In this document: piece by piece, positions 1 through 5,981 of the stretch | Numbering within the stretch: position 1 is the stretch's first letter | Layout of the letters: each line of letters opens with the position of its first letter | Assembly (NCBI GenBank): GCA_910578995.1 | Contig: CAJTSY010000081.1 | Span: 1 to 12,090, forward strand | Length of the DNA: 12,090 nucleotides | Source of the DNA: an uncultured Acetatifactor sp. | GTDB taxonomy: Bacteria; Bacillota; Clostridia; Lachnospirales; Lachnospiraceae | Direction of reading: 5' to 3' | Program-made: the position numbers and the translations under genes | Notes under the pieces: model-generated | The model's database searches: none | What the model was told of the DNA's origin: nothing | Seen by the model: the letters and a program-made list of their open reading frames with translations, nothing else

Positions 1-355
1 CCTGTCCATTTGCCGCATTTGGGACAGATGTTCCCGGCTGTCTTATGGTTCCGCTTCCGGTACCCTCTGAGGATACGGAAGGATCAACGATGGTAACCGG
101 GAGCCCTTCCATATCAGACTGGTTCGGGGAAGCCGCCACGGAATTACCGGAAGCCAAAATCGAATTACTGGGATTCCAGGGATAATCTTTATGGGCCAGG
201 CCCTGCATCAATACGGACACCAGGGGCTGCTTCCAGCCGTCGGTATCAAAATTGCGGTAAATATTGTGGGCGCTGAGAAGGGAAAACAGGCTGGTGCATG
301 CCATGCTCAGCGTAATTGCAGATAATAAAGGGGCATTGTGCTTTCGTTTTTTCAT
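1..355 (-). CDS. Secreted or membrane-anchored protein next to MBOAT gene, N-terminal part only
   Basis: The gene starts at the ATG at 353-355, after a good AGGAG ribosome binding site 7 nt upstream, and runs off the left edge, so only about 118 residues are visible. The N-terminus is basic (MKKRKH) followed by a hydrophobic stretch (about residues 9-28), giving a signal peptide or single membrane anchor. The visible remainder is rich in Ser, Gly, Pro and Asn, like an extracytoplasmic linker. No catalytic motif is in view. It lies 76 nt downstream of the MBOAT gene on the same strand, so the two are probably co-transcribed. In Firmicutes, MBOAT genes are often followed by an SGNH/GDSL-like or DHHW-like secreted partner that works on the same surface glycan. 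That assignment is inferred from context only; the gene could equally be an unrelated exported protein. Confidence 0.7.
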   Translation of the reverse strand, partial: MKKRKHNAPLLSAITLSMACTSLFSLLSAHNIYRNFDTDGWKQPLVSVLMQGLAHKDYPWNPSNSILASGNSVAASPNQSDMEGLPVTIVDPSVSSEGTGSGTIRQPGTSVPNAANGQ

Positions 356-408
356 ATAAATCTCCTATATATGGTTCCACATCCTGACTCTGCTACAGAT
401 GACCGACT

Positions 409-423
409 GGCTTTCGGAAAGCC
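409..423. repeat. Small intercistronic inverted repeat after MBOAT stop
   Basis: GGCTTTC-G-GAAAGCC is a perfect 7-bp dyad starting 8 nt past the MBOAT stop codon and before the downstream gene. It has no U-run, so it is more likely an intercistronic RNA hairpin or mRNA-stability element than a full terminator. Confidence 0.35.
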
Positions 424-431
424 TGGAAGCC

Positions 432-1799
432 TCAGAAGCCCAGGTACATGAACGGGTTGTGCAGTCCGTTCACGATGCGGTATACACATATCCAGAACAG
501 GATAAACAGGATGCATTTTGCTATAATTGTGTTCCAGAATTTCTTCCAAAGGGTATCCGCCACGGGGCTGGACACCGCCAGGGCTGCCAGAAAAAATCCC
601 AGGTAGGTTCTGCCGTGGTAAATCCAGTCTGAAGGATTTACCGCAATACCCTCTCCCCAGAAGGGAAAAAGGCGTGTAAAGTAAATTCCCAGGCCGGACA
701 GATCCGTAATCGCGAAGACCACCCATGTCAGCGGAATCAGAAACCACACGTACAGACGGGACAGCAGTTTATGGGCCTGAAGGAATTTTCCCAGGCAGAG
801 CTTTTCCAGTACGATAAAAAATCCAAGCGTCAGCCCCCACAGAGTAAAATTCCAGGTAATACCATGCCATATTCCCGTTAAAATCCAAACGGTAAACAGA
901 TTAAACACGGTGCGGACAGTGCCTGCCCTGCTTCCGCCCAGGGGAATATACAGATAATCCCGAAACCACCGCCCCAGGGAAATGTGCCACCTGCGGTAAA
1001 ACTCGCTGATGCTCCGGGATCGGTAAGGGTGGTCAAAGTTCCGGGGCAGATCAAATCCCAGCATGCAGCCCAGCCCCACTGCCATCAGGCTGTATCCCTG
1101 AAAATCAAAAAAAAGCTGCGTGGAATAAGCGGCAGCGCCCATCCAGGCCAGAGGTGTGGAAATACTTTCAAACCCCACAGTCTGAATTTCATGCCACAGA
1201 ATCCCCACGGTATCCGCAATGAGAACCTTGAAGGAAAGTCCTGCAATCACCAGGGACAGACCATATTCTATCTTTTTTGCGCTGCTTTTCCGCCTGCGGA
1301 TCTGCTCCATGAGATCCGAATAAGCCGTAATGGGACCTGACAGCAGCTTTGGAAACATTGCGGCAAAGGCGCCGGCCTCCATCAGGTTCCGGGCCGGCTT
1401 TTCCCGGCGGAGAAACACATCGATGTCCATGGACAATAGTGTAAACGTATAAAAGCTGATGCCTGGCGGAAGCGCATCTGCCCTGTATTTATAATAGCAC
1501 AGAAGTCCCACATTGAAAAGCAGGGACATAAAAAGCCATGCCCTGCGCCAACAGCGTTTTTCCCCGATGCCGGAGAGAAACCGGGGCCTGCAGTCCATCA
1601 GACAGGTCATAACATAATTCACGGTTATGGAAATGCACAGTACAGCAGCTCCGGCAGGACTGGACAATGCACAGAACAGTATGCCGGACAGACACAGGAC
1701 CACGTTCCGGTATTTTACGGGACATAAAAAATATAGGATTAAAAATATAGGAAGAAAGCGGAATAAAAAATTCAGGTCAGATAATCCCACTTCAACCAC
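432..1799 (-). CDS. MBOAT family membrane-bound O-acyltransferase (AlgI/DltB-like)
   Basis: A polytopic membrane protein of about 455 residues, the usual length for bacterial MBOAT proteins, which transfer acyl groups across the membrane onto surface polysaccharides or teichoic acids. The family signatures are clear: the arginine-rich block RRWHISLGRWFRDYLYIPLG near residues 270-290, then the catalytic-histidine motif TGIWHGITWNF near residue 315. Many hydrophobic helices flank these. The furthest in-frame start is GTG at 1797-1799, but the G-rich Shine-Dalgarno (AGAGGGGG, 1801-1808) is almost touching it. A second in-frame GTG at 1788-1790 has about 10 nt spacing, so the real start may be three codons later. 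The downstream exported protein is probably its partner. The acylated substrate cannot be read from the sequence. A promoter with an extended -10 box lies about 55 nt upstream. Confidence 0.93.
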   Translation of the reverse strand: MVEVGLSDLNFLFRFLPIFLILYFLCPVKYRNVVLCLSGILFCALSSPAGAAVLCISITVNYVMTCLMDCRPRFLSGIGEKRCWRRAWLFMSLLFNVGLLCYYKYRADALPPGISFYTFTLLSMDIDVFLRREKPARNLMEAGAFAAMFPKLLSGPITAYSDLMEQIRRRKSSAKKIEYGLSLVIAGLSFKVLIADTVGILWHEIQTVGFESISTPLAWMGAAAYSTQLFFDFQGYSLMAVGLGCMLGFDLPRNFDHPYRSRSISEFYRRWHISLGRWFRDYLYIPLGGSRAGTVRTVFNLFTVWILTGIWHGITWNFTLWGLTLGFFIVLEKLCLGKFLQAHKLLSRLYVWFLIPLTWVVFAITDLSGLGIYFTRLFPFWGEGIAVNPSDWIYHGRTYLGFFLAALAVSSPVADTLWKKFWNTIIAKCILFILFWICVYRIVNGLHNPFMYLGF

Positions 1800-1830
1800 A
1801 CCCCCTCTTACACCAGTAACATTTATTTCG

Positions 1831-1847
1831 ACAAATTTCGCATTTGT
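1831..1847. promoter_or_regulatory. Inverted repeat in MBOAT leader, possible operator
   Basis: ACAAAT-TTCGC-ATTTGT is a 6-bp perfect dyad with a 5-nt centre. It sits 6 nt downstream of the -10 box of the MBOAT promoter, so it overlaps or directly follows the predicted transcription start. A repressor bound there would block transcription. No regulator can be assigned. Confidence 0.4.
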
Positions 1848-1853
1848 TTTGTA

Positions 1854-1862
1854 ATTATAGCA
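1854..1862 (-). promoter_or_regulatory. Extended -10 promoter for the MBOAT operon
   Basis: On the minus strand this reads TGC-TATAAT, a consensus -10 box with the TGn extension. The hexamer 17 nt upstream (TATGAT) is a poor -35, which is common when an extended -10 is present. It lies about 55 nt before the MBOAT start. Confidence 0.65.
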
Positions 1863-1914
1863 TACGGAAATAATTCATCATAAAGACATCATTTTTGCAT
1901 CAAAGTTGCAAATA

Positions 1915-1951
1915 AAAATGCAGGCTGATAGATTTCCGCAACCTGCATTTT
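1915..1951 (-). terminator. Rho-independent terminator of the small coiled-coil gene
   Basis: Arms AAAATGCAGG and CCTGCATTTT pair perfectly over 10 bp and can extend inward (GGTTG/CAGCC with one G-U), leaving an 11-nt loop. Read on the minus strand, the stem runs into TTTTTATTT. It starts 14 nt after the stop codon at 1966. The A-run on the other arm could make it work weakly in the plus direction too. Confidence 0.85.
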
Positions 1952-1965
1952 CATATGTATTTATT

Positions 1966-2223
1966 CTACTGACGTTTCACCTTCTGGCGGGTGATGCCCT
2001 CCATCCGCTCCAGATAAGCCTGCTCCTTCTCCTGGTTGATGACATTCCGGAGCTCCTTCAGTTCATTCTCAATCCCGTCCATCTTCAGCAGTACGTCGTT
2101 GGTGTCAAATTTGGCGGAGGACCCTTTGGATCCCTTGTCACTGAGTTTCTTATAAAGCTTTTCCGTTTCTTTGTGCAGGCGTTTGGCCTGTTTCCTCACA
2201 TTTTTCTTTAGACGCAGAATCAT
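1966..2223 (-). CDS. Small basic coiled-coil protein, unknown function
   Basis: An 85-residue protein, very rich in Lys, Arg and Glu, predicted to be almost entirely helical. Residues 3-30 form a basic amphipathic helix, residues 30-42 a Gly/Ser/Lys break, and residues 43-75 a heptad-like segment (LLKMDGIENELKELRNVI). There is no membrane segment or signal peptide, so it is probably cytosolic. It is a single-gene unit with its own promoter (2287-2315) and terminator (1915-1951), which supports real expression. The start is unusual: the only good Shine-Dalgarno (AAGGAGG, 2256-2262) is 32 nt before the ATG at 2221-2223. No ATG, GTG or TTG lies between them in any frame, and an in-frame stop lies within that gap. 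I do not recognise the family. Confidence 0.75.
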   Translation of the reverse strand: MILRLKKNVRKQAKRLHKETEKLYKKLSDKGSKGSSAKFDTNDVLLKMDGIENELKELRNVINQEKEQAYLERMEGITRQKVKRQ

Positions 2224-2232
2224 ACTTTTACT

Positions 2233-2262
2233 GTTAACCGGAAATTAGTTAACGTCCTCCTT
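2233..2262 (-). promoter_or_regulatory. Distant Shine-Dalgarno with intervening hairpin
   Basis: The AAGGAGG at 2256-2262 is separated from the ATG by two GTTAAC palindromes (2233-2238 and 2248-2253) 9 nt apart. If the two copies pair in the mRNA, the 21-nt loop is excluded and about 11 nt of linker remain between Shine-Dalgarno and ATG, a workable distance. The stem is short and AU-rich, so this is suggestive only. Confidence 0.4.
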
Positions 2263-2286
2263 TCTGTTGGTGGTGGCTCTTCTATT

Positions 2287-2315
2287 ATGATATTCTATTT
2301 TGGATGCATCGTCAA
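2287..2315 (-). promoter_or_regulatory. Sigma-A-type promoter of the small coiled-coil gene
   Basis: On the minus strand: TTGACG (2310-2315), a 17-nt spacer, TATCAT (2287-2292). Near-consensus boxes with optimal spacing, about 65 nt upstream of the start codon. Confidence 0.75.
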
Positions 2316-2401
2316 GGATATTTCCTGGAATGATTAAGATTTTTCCGGCATTTTTCCCGCAGATTTTCTTGAAGTATGCGATTCTATTCTTTCCATTAGT
2401 G

Positions 2402-2431
2402 TTGCGGACATAGTCTGCGATATGTTATACT
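2402..2431 (+). promoter_or_regulatory. Promoter of the AAA-ATPase-like relic
   Basis: TATACT at 2426-2431 is a good -10 box. The best -35 is TTGCGG at 2402-2407, with an 18-nt spacer. A tiny hairpin AGCC-GAAAA-GGCT (2434-2446) follows in the leader. Confidence 0.5.
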
Positions 2432-2482
2432 ATAGCCGAAAAGGCTGTAATTATATGTTTTGAAAGGGAAAGGGTAGCAGAG

Positions 2483-2850
2483 ATGGCAAAAACATTTAAT
2501 GTCAACGGCGCCTGCATACCTGGCAGGCATTATATGGTCAATCTGAAGCCCAGGCTGGAGGAAATCAAAGCCATGGTGGATGCCGGGTCTTACTTTGCAA
2601 TAAACAAAGCAAGACAATACGGAAAAACAACCACTTTGAGGGCTTTGGCGGATTTTCTGGAGAAGGATTACGAGATCGCGTGTCTGGATTTTCAGAGAAT
2701 CAGCTCCCTGTCCTTTGAGAAGGAGCAGCTCTTTGTGGCGGCTTTTGCAGAAGAGCTCCTGGACTGCGTAAAGTTATTTCCAACCGGATTTTTGAGACGG
2801 TTTTGTACAATTATTTTCTTTCTGAGGAGTTTTCTGATATAAGTACTTGA
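2483..2850 (+). pseudogene. Deleted, frameshifted relic of an AAA-ATPase-like / DUF1703 (PD-(D/E)XK) family protein
   Basis: Residues 1-95 match the N-terminus of the widespread AAA-ATPase-like family, including HYMVN near residue 18 and the Walker A-like segment NKARQYGKTTTLRAL. Family members normally run to 500 residues or more. Here the first frame changes into unrelated sequence at about 2765-2770 and stops at 2842. From 2770, a different frame reads KVISNRIFETVLYNYFLSEE, which is recognisable as sequence from well inside the same family, and ends at a TGA (2848-2850). The simplest reading is an internal deletion of a few hundred codons plus loss of the C-terminal nuclease part. The ATG at 2483 has an AAAGGG-type ribosome binding site and an upstream promoter, so a short product may still be made. 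The final TGA overlaps the -35 box of the next promoter. Confidence 0.8.
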
Positions 2851-2875
2851 CAAATAGAGCCTACGGGTGTAGTCT
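2847..2875 (+). promoter_or_regulatory. Promoter of the blaI-like operon
   Basis: A consensus -35 TTGACA (2847-2852) with 17-nt spacing gives TAGTCT (2870-2875), a weak -10 that lies inside the operator arm. TAATAT (2875-2880) is a better hexamer but is 22 nt from the -35. In either case the boxes flank or overlap the dyads, as expected for a repressible promoter. Confidence 0.55.
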
Positions 2876-2909
2876 AATATTATAGAGACTACACACGTAG
2901 GCTCTGTTT
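2852..2909 (+). promoter_or_regulatory. Large inverted repeat with two BlaI/MecI-type operator dyads
   Basis: Arms 2856-2875 and 2886-2905 are inverted repeats matching at 19 of 20 positions around a 10-nt AT-rich centre; AAA/TTT beyond a single mismatch extends them to 24 nt. Each arm contains its own CTAC-N4-GTAG dyad (2861-2872 and 2889-2900, centres 28 bp apart). That matches the core of the CTACATATGTAG-type operators known for BlaI/MecI repressors. The blaI-like gene follows about 150 nt downstream, so autoregulation is the natural inference. The same sequence would also fold into a very stable RNA hairpin at the 5' end of the transcript. Confidence 0.75.
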
Positions 2910-2946
2910 AAATAAAGGGCAGGGCAAGTGGCCTGAAGTATAGATT

Positions 2947-3030
2947 TGGAAGTTAAAAAGCAGAAAGGCAGAAAAGCAAAGAAGTAAAAGGCAGAGAAGT
3001 AGAAAACAGAAAGTAAAGAATACTCATAAA
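2947..3030 (+). other. Purine-rich leader of the blaI-like gene
   Basis: The untranslated leader is strongly A/G-biased and built from short imperfect repeats: AAAGGCAGA at 2964-2972 and 2987-2995, and GAAGTA at 2981-2986 and 2996-3001. No ORF, stem or riboswitch pattern is visible. It may simply be an unstructured leader that keeps the ribosome binding site open. Confidence 0.45.
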
Positions 3031-3054
3031 AAAGGAAAAGCGGGGAGGAGAAGA

Positions 3055-3414
3055 ATGGACTGCAGAATTACAGAGAGCGAATGGATCCTCATGGAACTGC
3101 TGTGGCAGGAGGAGATGACACAGCCCCAGTTGGCGGAGAAACTGGGAAAAAAGTGGAATAAGAATACCATACATACCTTTCTCACAAGGCTCTGCGGAAA
3201 AGGATTCCTGGAGGTGGACAGGGAGCGTTCCCCCCATGTATACCGGACAGCGGTTCCACGGGAGGAATGCGAGAGGCAGGAGCGGCAGAGTTTCCTTCAG
3301 AGGGTGTACCGGGGAAATGTGGGAAACATGGTGGCTTCTTTTGTGAAGGACAGGCAGCTGTCCCCAGGGGAGGCAGAGGAGCTGCGGAAGCTGTTGGAGG
3401 GATATGGGAAATAA
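3055..3414 (+). CDS. BlaI/MecI/CopY family transcriptional repressor
   Basis: 119 residues, typical for this family of dimeric winged-helix repressors that are inactivated by cleavage from a partnered M56 membrane protease. The N-terminal winged helix is clear: ITESEWILMELLWQ (5-18), the recognition-helix region NKNTIHTFLTRLCGKGFLEV (35-54), and the wing leading to VYRTAV. The C-terminal half (75-119) is helical and would dimerise. The start is fixed by GGGAGGAG five nt before the ATG. It follows a two-dyad operator (2852-2909), implying autoregulation, and precedes a BlaR1-like gene. Since that sensor is interrupted by a stop codon, this repressor may lack a working signal input and stay permanently bound. 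Genes under its control outside this operon cannot be seen here. Confidence 0.92.
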   Translation: MDCRITESEWILMELLWQEEMTQPQLAEKLGKKWNKNTIHTFLTRLCGKGFLEVDRERSPHVYRTAVPREECERQERQSFLQRVYRGNVGNMVASFVKDRQLSPGEAEELRKLLEGYGK

Positions 3415-3483
3415 ACAAAGGTGAAAAGCCTGCTTTACGAAAATGATGGGATGCAGGAACGATGACAACAGGGGGAGGTTTCT

Positions 3484-4113
3484 ATGGATATATGGGGGAT
3501 ATGGGAATATACGGCGGTGGTTTCGGTGGCAGGTCTGCTGATCTGGCTTATCAAGCTGATTTTCCATGATAAACTGGATGCCAGGTGGCATTACCTGATC
3601 TGGTTGGTGCTCCTGGTGCGCATGGTGACACCCCTCCGTTTTGGAATGGTTTCTGCGCCTTTTTCGGTCTTCCGGGAGGTGCCGGTGGGAAAATGGCTGG
3701 AGTTTGCCAGGCTTCTGGCAGAGAAGAGGGGACATGGGGATGTCTTTTCCCAGTTGGGGCAGGTGTGGCTGTGGGGGGCGGTAGTATTGGGCGGCTGGTA
3801 TCTGTGTTCCTGGACAGCGCTGCGGATCCAGGTTGGAAGGATGCGGAAGGCGGATCCGGCGCTGCGGGAATATGTGGATCAGACTGCCGCAAAATACGGT
3901 TTGAAGAGCTGCCGGGATATCCGAACGGGAAAAAGCCGCACTCCCTTTATCTGCGGCCTGGTCAGGCCGGTTCTTGTGCTGCCGGAGGACTGGGCGGCGC
4001 CGGAAGAGGAAATCATAGTACATGAACTGCTGCACAAGAAGTTCGGGGATGTGTTGGTCAATATAGGACTTCATATTGTGCGGATAATAAACTGGTTCAA
4101 TCCGGTGGTGTGA
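3484..4113 (+). CDS. BlaR1-like M56 family metallopeptidase, N-terminal fragment (gene interrupted by TGA)
   Basis: The ATG follows GGGGGAGG with 5-nt spacing. Membrane segments lie near residues 9-27, 35-51 and 93-110. The cytoplasmic zinc-protease domain holds the HELLH motif at 180-184, followed by WFNPVV. The frame then meets TGA at codon 210 (4111-4113), exactly where family members continue with Trp (NPxVW). The same frame carries straight on, without any shift, into QNDGEALCDQRVL, which is the next conserved M56 block. So TGG to TGA is the likely cause. The fragment keeps HExxH but loses the downstream Glu (codon 221, probably a zinc ligand), the last membrane helix and the sensor domain, so it is unlikely to work as a protease or receptor. 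TGA serves as a stop elsewhere in the window, which argues against recoding. Confidence 0.85.
   Translation: MDIWGIWEYTAVVSVAGLLIWLIKLIFHDKLDARWHYLIWLVLLVRMVTPLRFGMVSAPFSVFREVPVGKWLEFARLLAEKRGHGDVFSQLGQVWLWGAVVLGGWYLCSWTALRIQVGRMRKADPALREYVDQTAAKYGLKSCRDIRTGKSRTPFICGLVRPVLVLPEDWAAPEEEIIVHELLHKKFGDVLVNIGLHIVRIINWFNPVV
4111..4113 (+). other. In-frame TGA splitting the M56 gene
   Basis: Without this codon one reading frame of 661 residues would run from 3484 to 5469. A single G-to-A change of TGG would produce it. Protein similarity to the family continues on both sides in the same frame. It could be a genuine nonsense mutation or a sequencing error. Confidence 0.85.
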
Positions 4114-4221
4114 GCACTGGCTTCCGCGGTACAGAACGACGGCGAGGCGCTGTGCGACCAACGTGTACTGGAGCTTTGCGGCAGAAAGCAGGCCCAAAGG
4201 TATGGCAGGCTGCTGATCGAT

Positions 4222-5469
4222 ATGGGAGAAGGGCGTCATCCCGTGAAAATCGGTACATCCAACATGGCCAGCTCCTACCGGAACATGAAGACCAGGATCC
4301 GGCGCATCCGGGATTTTCAGAAAGTGCCGGGGAGGATAGGACTGGTGACGCTGTGCATTACGCTGATGATGGCACTGGCCTGTATTGGGAATCCGGCTAA
4401 GGCGGAGGAGGGATTCACAATGCCGTCCATTGAGACTTCGGGGGATATGGAGATGGCACTGCTTCATGCGAGGTGTTGGCATGCCTGTACCCCGGAGCAG
4501 GCAGTCTATCTGTTTTTGCGTGCTTTTGAACAGAAAAACGCGGTTTACCGCATGATTATCATGCCCGGAGAAGATATTTCCGGTTACGAGGAGTATGTCC
4601 TTGCGTGTATGGAAAACGGGGAGGATATCCTGGAGCCTGGAAGCATAAGGAAAGTACCGTGGGAGGACGGGAGCGGAGAAAGGATACCGCCATATTTCCC
4701 GAAAGCGATTTTACGGGTGATTAAATATGATATCTATAATCTGCAGTACAGCGATACGGAAGGAAGCGCCACGGTATGCGTCACTTCCCAGGGAATCAAT
4801 ACTACGGAATGGAAGCTGTCCCTGGTTAAGGAGGATGGCTGGAAGGTGCGCCTGGCCGGAGAATCTCAAACACGGGAGGGGCAGTACGGGCCGGAATCCA
4901 TGCTGTCAGCCAGTGCCCGGCTTGGGGACTTCCAGGTGGAGGTGAAAGGATATAACAGCGGATATTTTGCGGAACTGAATGCCATGGCAGGAATAATCCG
5001 TTCCAGTATCCAGTCTGAGGCTGCAGGACAGGAGGAAACCTTTCCTGTGCAGCTTTCCCAGGAGTATAAGATTCAGGACGCTTATGTCACTTATCTGGGA
5101 GAGGAGGATCTGACAGGACACAGAATAAAAGTGTTGGTAACTCCCCGGGAGGATGCGGATAATGAATGGGTCATGGAGCAGCTTGAACAGGAAAAACAGT
5201 TGGAGGAAGCGTATGTGCAGGGATACCGGCCTCCATGGAGCCTGGACACAGGTACCTCTTCCTATGGAAGCAGTAACGGCTGCGGCTTCAGTGTGTTCAA
5301 TGGGAGAGAGATGATGGCAGGAGAACCGCGGCTGGTGAATGGAGGAGGGGAAGGTTTCATTCAGCCTGGGATGTGTTGGAAAGCGGATGATAAAATGAGC
5401 ATTTATGTTCGCATTTTTGTAGACGGGACGCTGCGGGAGGAGGGAGAAGTGTGGAACGGACAGCACTGA
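4222..5469 (+). CDS. C-terminal part of the split BlaR1-like M56 protein: last membrane helix and extracellular sensor domain
   Basis: This open stretch is the same frame as the upstream M56 fragment, resumed after the TGA. The first in-frame ATG is at 4222, but no ribosome binding site precedes it, so independent translation is doubtful; reading really resumes at 4114. The piece contains a basic cytosolic stretch (KTRIRRIRDFQK), the fourth membrane helix (about residues 39-57 of this piece), then about 360 extracytoplasmic residues. That domain is not the penicillin-binding domain of BlaR1: I see no SxxK/SxN/KTG arrangement. A segment around TEWKLSLVKEDGWKVRLAGE resembles the end of NTF2/lumazine-like folds, which is a weak hint. 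The signal it sensed is unknown. Its last codons overlap the next gene by 19 nt. Confidence 0.75.
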   Translation: MGEGRHPVKIGTSNMASSYRNMKTRIRRIRDFQKVPGRIGLVTLCITLMMALACIGNPAKAEEGFTMPSIETSGDMEMALLHARCWHACTPEQAVYLFLRAFEQKNAVYRMIIMPGEDISGYEEYVLACMENGEDILEPGSIRKVPWEDGSGERIPPYFPKAILRVIKYDIYNLQYSDTEGSATVCVTSQGINTTEWKLSLVKEDGWKVRLAGESQTREGQYGPESMLSASARLGDFQVEVKGYNSGYFAELNAMAGIIRSSIQSEAAGQEETFPVQLSQEYKIQDAYVTYLGEEDLTGHRIKVLVTPREDADNEWVMEQLEQEKQLEEAYVQGYRPPWSLDTGTSSYGSSNGCGFSVFNGREMMAGEPRLVNGGGEGFIQPGMCWKADDKMSIYVRIFVDGTLREEGEVWNGQH

Positions 5470-5957
5470 AATGCCTGAAATGGGGGCTTTTGTTCGCCTG
5501 TGTGGATATCCGGATCGACAGCGCGAATATAGAGATTCTGCCGACTTTCGTGGGGATGATGCTGTTTTACGCCTCCATACAGGTCCATTCCCACAGGACA
5601 CAGGCAGAGGAGCGGATAAAACCGCTGTTCCTGATCCTGGCGGCGGATCATTTCCTGCACTGGATATGGGAGTATGAAAATGGCGTGGAGGGCCTGCTTC
5701 GGGCAGTGATCTATGTCTACGCCATATATGTGCTGACCGGGGAGACCGCAGGACGTGTCAGGGAATATCAGCCGGACCAGGCGGGAAGGCTGGAATCGGT
5801 GCGGGTGGCCATGGTTCTGGTGCATATGTTCTCTTTCCTGGTATCTTCTTACGGAAATGTGGTTCTGAATTTCCTGGCGATCTTTGCCGCTGTGGGGGTA
5901 TGGGGGACATTTGCGGTGGTATTGTGGGGCATCAGGCCTGAGGAAACAATGGAATAA
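5451..5957 (+). CDS. Small membrane protein, third gene of the blaI-M56 operon, unknown function
   Basis: The gene starts with GTG at 5451-5453, preceded by a long G/A-rich Shine-Dalgarno (GGGAGGAGGGAG), and overlaps the end of the M56 frame by 19 nt, so translation is probably coupled. The 168 residues contain about four hydrophobic segments (near 25-45, 58-72, 83-96, 120-162). The motif IRIDSANIEILPTFVGMMLF near residues 20-39 resembles the ILPDFIGY-type segment of uncharacterised Firmicute membrane proteins that I associate with BlaI/M56 loci. No catalytic residues are evident. Its position suggests a role in sensing or responding to the same envelope signal, but function is unknown. Coupling means the upstream stop codon at 4111 may also lower its expression. 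Confidence 0.8.
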   Translation: MERTALKCLKWGLLFACVDIRIDSANIEILPTFVGMMLFYASIQVHSHRTQAEERIKPLFLILAADHFLHWIWEYENGVEGLLRAVIYVYAIYVLTGETAGRVREYQPDQAGRLESVRVAMVLVHMFSFLVSSYGNVVLNFLAIFAAVGVWGTFAVVLWGIRPEETME

Positions 5958-5981
5958 AGGAATTCTGGCACAGGGGGGATT

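Noticed and set aside
2852..2909. Inverted repeat read as the end of an insertion sequence or a MITE
   Set aside because: No target-site duplication or transposase is visible. The CTAC-N4-GTAG cores and the following blaI-like gene explain it better as an operator.
4111..4113. Possibility that TGA encodes Trp or selenocysteine
   Set aside because: TGA ends other genes in the window, such as the MBOAT and kinase genes. Trp is written TGG throughout. No selenocysteine-like hairpin is evident immediately downstream, and the position is a Trp in relatives.
2953..4482. Long open frame (509 codons) on the minus strand opposite the blaI and M56 genes
   Set aside because: It is antisense to well-recognised conserved proteins. 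Its product is extremely rich in His, Pro, Gln and Cys, typical of a shadow frame.
4906..5601. Minus-strand open frame of 231 codons opposite the sensor domain
   Set aside because: Antisense to the M56 C-terminal domain and the following membrane protein; composition is that of a shadow, with no plausible start signal.
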